NCBI GenBank assembly: GCA_022113835.1
Contig: JAILWY010000015.1
Span: forward strand, 5,466,001 to 5,530,000
Source: Atopsyche davidsoni
Taxonomy: Eukaryota; Arthropoda; Insecta; Trichoptera; Hydrobiosidae
Direction of reading: 5' to 3'
Length of the DNA: 64,000 nt
The translations under genes and the position numbers were made by a program. Shown here piece by piece: positions 58,919 through 64,000 of the stretch; within the stretch, counting starts at the first letter, position 1, and each line of letters starts with the position of its first letter. The notes beneath the pieces were generated by a model. It was not told the DNA's origin, did no database searches, and saw nothing but the letters and a program-made list of their open reading frames with translations.

Positions 58919-61900
58919 AAAGTCTCCCACGCCTGCGTTCATACATAAAACCCGATAACACATCGCGATGGGATATAATTTATAGATTTGCTGCGGGACG
59001 AGTGGGCGTCTGCTCCCGCATATCGCCCAGACTGCTCCTTCGTACCGAGCGAAACTCGAGGAGCACCCTCGTAAAGCCTCGCCACGGGGCGATAAACAAG
59101 GCTCCACTTTCACGCTGGCTTATTTAACCCTGCCTGGAGATATATTGCAGGTTGCACGCAGTCTGCGAGCTCATGCACCCTTGCTATTGTCTGCTTCTGT
59201 TCCCCTGAATTCTCCTATAAGATTACAGCTCTCTGACGTACACGCTGCAGAATGAATAAAGAGTTAAACGGATAAAACATACAACGGGGATTTGTTCTCG
59301 CTTGAAATGCTTTCAGAGATCAATCAATTTGACTTTTGTATTATACAATTCTACAAATAAACCTTTGCTTAAAAATTCGCGTTCACAAAGCTTACAAAGT
59401 ATTATTGCGACAGCCGAATATTTTTCGTAAAATATAACTTTTTGACCTTTTGATTATTTTAAAGTCAATAACGCTCAAAAGCACGCAATTGAGTTTTCAG
59501 CTAAATTGTTAAATAAAAATTGTTGATAATGTTTGCATAACCTAAGTAAATAGTGTTTCTATACCTGTTTTAATGAGATGAAGTCTTTGTCTAAAGCTTC
59601 TAAAGCGTTTGTTCGTATACTAAACCAAAAAAATATATTTAACGATTGTGTAATTAAAGTTATTTAAATCACCCTCGATCAAAACTCGTCACAGCCTTCG
59701 CTGAAAATATTCAATAACTGCTATGAAAATCAGTGGATCAATGACGTCAATAGAAAAAAAATTGACTAGCAGCTGTATTTTATAAAAATAAAAAATATTA
59801 TATTACCATTTGTGTAGTTTCTTTGAACGCTGTTTTAAATAATTTTTCACTTTTCTTAATGATGAAAAATTTAAAGTTTAATAGAGATATTACGTTTTTA
59901 ATTTATTCTATAGATATCCACTGTATGGGATGGCGTGGGGCTGGCCTGAAAGGGTGATTAACGAGTCTCTTGTTTCCACCTGCAGCAAGGTAATATGCAC
60001 TGCAGCCATTAATAACAATGCATTGATTCTTGGGCGTTACTGGGTGATAAATAATGTAATAAGATAGTTAATAGTGCATTTGATAATATAATGGACCTGG
60101 ATACATTGTGCTTTCGGATAGAATAAGCTTTGGAGCTTTTGTGCTCCTGAATAAGGAATATTAACAATGCTTTCATAAATTTCCTAATAAGGCTTTATAT
60201 GTTTAATTTTATTTAATTATATGTTCAATATTAATGTAATATAATATATACCATCCCAAAAACTTACCTATCTGTCTGTGATTTTTTATCAACAAAAGAT
60301 TTTTTATTATAAAAATAATATTAACTGAAGCTTAGTAATGATATAAAAAATTTAAAAACCGCCATTAATAATCAATTTTTACCAGCAATCCGCAATTTTT
60401 CAAAAACTTATACAAAATAAAACAAAGCATATAAGGAAAAAGAAACTAAGGACACTGTAAAAAATCGTAAAACAAAGTTCATGCTTATGACAGGGGTCAG
60501 AGAGATTTATGTATTAAATCAAAAATAATTTTATAAAAGGAATGAGGGTTGAAAAATAACAACCCCTTCGTAGAATTGGGTTCATCGGAATGAGGACTAT
60601 ATTTAGTCGACGCTGAAATTTTGAATGAAAGATAAAAAATTTAAACGAAAACCGGAGAACCAGACAGGGTTTGTTTTTCCAACACAACTTGAATTTATTT
60701 TTTTTGTGCGCACAATCTTACAATTAGCAGTCCAGCCTCTTCTTCTCTTGAATATAATTAAACCGGGTGTAATTATTTTACCGTGAATAAATTGAGTTAA
60801 AATATTTACACTAGCATGAAATCAAAAAACTCTTCCCGAGTACTCATGAAATATTAATCATAGGACATTAGCAGTGTACTCTAATTATTTATTTGATTAA
60901 CGTAATTATTTATTGTGCGTACATTAAATCTACATTTATTATATTAAATCTACATTTTTCATCTGTGCAGGTTATCAATACGATATGTTTTCGGATGATT
61001 TATTCACACATGAAATAACGAATAACACTCGTTAAATGAACAAAAAATTTTCACGACACAGGTAAGATTCAAATTCACACTTTACAGCTATCACCACCTG
61101 ATGAAAATTTTAATTATTATAAGTAATTAAAAAAATAATATAAATAGAAAAAAAACACTAATAGCATCGTGACTATATAAGTTTGAACGCCACTTCTATC
61201 AAAAAATAAAACTATTTTTTCTCATCACTTTGTGATTACTTAAAAAAAACTGTAAGTCCTAAATTCTTACATTTATTAATTATTTAAATAGAGCAATATT
61301 AGAGTGCCACTTTTCAAGATAAAGCTCGTAGACATATATAATATATCGACGCCTATAATCCACATATGATTGATGATATCGTAAAAATGACATGACTAGA
61401 ATAATGGAGTTGAAATAGATGACATATCGATGGAAACGACTAAAGAAATCTGATTTTTTTTTGCATTTGACTAACAAATCCTCTTGTATTATTTTACACG
61501 AGAATAATATTCTTGCAATATAAAAAAAATCTCTTTTCAATGACAAAACAAAATGATAATGATGATATGCCGATAAAAAACATGATCATTTAGTACTATG
61601 GACATGTAGTTTATTAGATATATTCATAATTGGTATTTGCTCCTTATTCATTTAAGAGAATTCAGGTTTATTTATTCCAGTCATACAAACTAATGGGTTG
61701 TGAATAACTAGCTGTTAACAGATGTTTTTTATATAAATAAATAACAATTATAAACTAAGCTAACAATTGTTTTTGTTTATTCTTAATCTTCAAAATGATA
61801 AACTCAGCATGTAATAATTATTTTACTATATGTAATCAGTTTGATAACTGATAAATCCTAAAATTTTACAGTATTACTGTTTTTTAATACAATTCATTGT

Positions 61901-63399
61901 AGATCCATATAACTATAATCAATTTAATTTCTCAATCTTAGGAAACCCAATAAAAATTGTAATATATGCTGACTTAAGCAAAACATTTTCAAGAACCTTT
62001 GCATTCTCGGTATATAAAATCAAAATATAAAATCTTAAAATCAAATTTAAGATACAAAATGAACATTGATATTCCTTTCAATAAAAATAAACCTTTTTTA
62101 TTTTCAATATGGGTATGCTTTTTACTACATCCAACAATGTTACTTTGATTTCATATCGATAAATCCATATTTTCTTGTATTGATTATTAGGACACAAAAG
62201 CATTTTGATGAGCGCCTCGATGAATTCTAAAATGCCAAATGATAACGTTGTTATAAATTAAAAATACAAAGATAAAATTCAAATCATCAAAACACTTGTA
62301 AATTTTTTTAAATTTTATTTGGGAAGCAATACATTGAACCAACTCTAAGTCTTTGTTATAAAAGAAATACAATTTACTTTGAAAGTAAAGAATTACTTGT
62401 CTACTTTAATTAGACAGGAATTAATCATTTGCGTATGTTTTTCAATTTTATTACTTTTTATAAATTACCTTTTATATAAACGGTTAGCAGAAGGTTCTTT
62501 CACGTCATTTATCTTAATATAAAAATACGAGTCATGCTTTCAGCTATCAGAGTTCATTAGCTGCAGATAACCACCACCCACCCTTCAAGCTGTGTAGTAC
62601 ATAATAATGTACCCTCATGATATCACATGACACACGAAGATAAGGGTTGCTGGCCTAACGAATGCAATTTATGCGAATCGGTTTCCCTAGAATTCAGTCA
62701 CACCATAAATCAAGATTAATTCAAAATCTGCGTGTGCCGTGTGTGTTTGTAGAAATATTTATAAAACCCATACCACGATACACGCTTATTACCATAAAAT
62801 AAAAAATAGCATTACAATACAACTGACTTTCAAATAAGTCAAAAAAATAAGCAGAGCATGTTGAGCAAGATCAGAACGTCCTAAGCATATGTCGTAATCG
62901 AAGAAATATCTAATAGTTATTTGGAAATAGATCTTTGTGATTCTTCGCGTCAATATCTTTGACATACACCGACATATCACAAATCTATCAACCCTTTCTC
63001 AATGATCAGAAAACCCACCCGCTTCAATGAGTCATGACATTTCACGTCAAAAGCCTTAGTATTCGGTTTTTTTTTTACAGTCAGTGAATATCTACAGGCC
63101 CCGTCTGCCTTCGGCCAAGGGAACAGCCTCGTTATGGGAGTCCGGGCACAGGCGAAGGGCCCGACCGGAAGGAGCTGACGGACGCTGCGGCCGGATGCCG
63201 TCCATCCAGCCCCATGTCGGGGACCGGAAAAGAGCTCCATCGATGTGTTCGCGATGAAAATGTGTACTGAATACCTGGTGGAATCGACTGTCGGCCACTT
63301 CATTGAGAATCACAAATTAATATTTCTATCGAAGCCTTTCAAATACAAATCAATTACATTTTTTCAGAGCATTTATAAAATTTAACATTTTAAAAATAT
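58919..63399. other. Long non-coding stretch
   Basis: AT-rich, with GC-rich islets at about 58960-59120 and 63090-63260 and the family E copy at 61000-61100. The overlapping minus-strand frames at 62977-63313 sit on the second islet; neither shows a recognisable product, so no gene is called. Confidence 0.45.
61000..61100 (-). repeat. Family E SINE-like repeat, copy 2
   Basis: The minus strand has GAATTTGAATCTTACCTGTG (degenerate B-box-like), then CGTTATTTCATGTGTGAATA, the same order as at 32490-32565. Confidence 0.35.
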
Positions 63400-63565
63400 A
63401 ATGATAGAGGTAACTTTGTATTCTTTATTCACTTTGAGTTTATTATATTTTTTGCATGACTAGTTTCGACAAAACAGACTAGGTCATCATCAGATGTATT
63501 ATGCATCTGATGATGACCTGGAAATGGATCTTCATCAATCAAATGCCTTGTCCCTCAAGAATTCA
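63400..63565 (-). repeat. Repeat family B copy 3, head-to-head arrangement
   Basis: 63400-63500 on the minus strand is a family B copy with a good hammerhead-like core (CTGATGATGACCTAGTCTG, then GTCGAAACTAGTCATGCA). At 63501 the orientation flips: CATCTGATGATGACCT on the plus strand, then jumping directly to AATGGATCTTCATCAATCAA. 63481-63496 and 63504-63519 are exact 16-base inverses around a 7-base loop. It is a truncated inverted pair. Confidence 0.6.
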
Positions 63566-63714
63566 AAAAAAAAATATTTTAATACTTTGATTCATCATTA
63601 TGTAAACACCTTCTCACAAATATACTACACATGAGTAGAACCCATAGAAAATCAAAATTACTACAAAGAGTCATTACGCTATCAGCTGTTTTTATAAATA
63701 ATTTGACAGCAATA

Positions 63715-64000
63715 AATAGTTTCTCCGCTCTCCCTATTATGTTGCTTATGTATGGCTGCCATTCTGTACCCTGAGTGAGTGTAAAGGATCGGTAATGGAG
63801 TAGTTGACTTGGAATGATTGTTTCTGTAGCTTGTTGCATAAAGAGTATCAGATCTTAACGCCAGAGCTTTGTAAGGAAAGGATTTTATAATATTGCTATT
63901 AAGCAGCAGCAATACGCAGACTTTTTCTTCCAATATAAAACTACGGTGTAGAAGAACTATTTTTCCCTTAGAAAACCATGAACACTGGCTCAGCATGAGT
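63715..64000 (+). repeat. Dispersed repeat family C, copy 3 (runs to the window end)
   Basis: Matches 730-1035 and the inverse of 22436-22745: GCCATTCTGTACCCTGAGTG, GGAATGATTG, GCAGCAGCAATACGCAGACT and AACCATGAACACTGGCT. The final AGCATGAGT may continue past the window. Minus-strand frames within it are by-products. Confidence 0.65.

Noticed and set aside
62977..63313. Two overlapping minus-strand frames of 108 and 73 residues
   Set aside because: Both result from a GC-rich islet with few stops; no domain and both frames equally open.

Overview
This window looks like AT-rich arthropod (probably insect) nuclear DNA. There is no operon-like gene packing, no bacterial-type signal and no rRNA. 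The sequence is mostly non-coding, with low-complexity A/T tracts, scattered short GC-richer islets and many mobile-element remains. The retrotransposon and piggyBac families seen here are common in insects, but the species cannot be named from the sequence alone. The best reading is intronic or intergenic DNA of a large gene territory. Only one short stretch (minus strand, 1747-1813) has the look of a host exon, with good splice signals at both ends.

The clearest object is a full-length, apparently intact non-LTR retrotransposon on the minus strand (44160-49951). It is bounded by a direct repeat (AAGCGAATTAT) at 44150-44160 and 49952-49962 and ends in a 36-base poly(A) (poly(T) on the plus strand). 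Its two uninterrupted ORFs overlap by 11 bases. ORF1 is a 478-residue nucleic-acid-binding protein with three Cys/His knuckles. ORF2 is a 1225-residue protein with APE-type endonuclease, reverse transcriptase and RNase H. ORF1 should coat the RNA; ORF2 should nick the target and prime reverse transcription. A GC-rich 5' leader of about 540 bases presumably carries the promoter.

Other mobile DNA, left to right: a three-copy dispersed repeat (730-1035, 22436-22745, 63715-64000); tRNA-like SINE pieces (around 8.4, 13.9, 19.4, 20.8, 35.0, 39.5 and 49.9 kb); a broken piggyBac element with TTAA duplications and subterminal palindromes (11811-13932); a family of fold-back repeats with a tRNA-Asp-like interior (11.2, 24.3, 30.0 and 31.4 kb); a repeat family carrying a hammerhead-ribozyme-like core (33.8, 38.7 and 63.5 kb); two related TTAA-flanked MITEs (51359-51953 and 54503-55000), the second abutting a roughly 190-base duplication; and a hAT-like MITE with an 8-base target duplication (58417-58910). 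A 31-base minisatellite (24923-25080) ends at a hAT-like terminus.

Three short segments look like regulatory DNA rather than repeats: five ATGGCG (PHO/YY1-type) motifs at 4540-4633, a homeodomain plus YY1-type module at 31045-31147, and three perfect CRE palindromes at 54208-54331. No complete novel multi-gene system is visible. The most distinctive items are the intact retrotransposon, the fold-back/tRNA-like family, the ribozyme-like repeat and the candidate exon.
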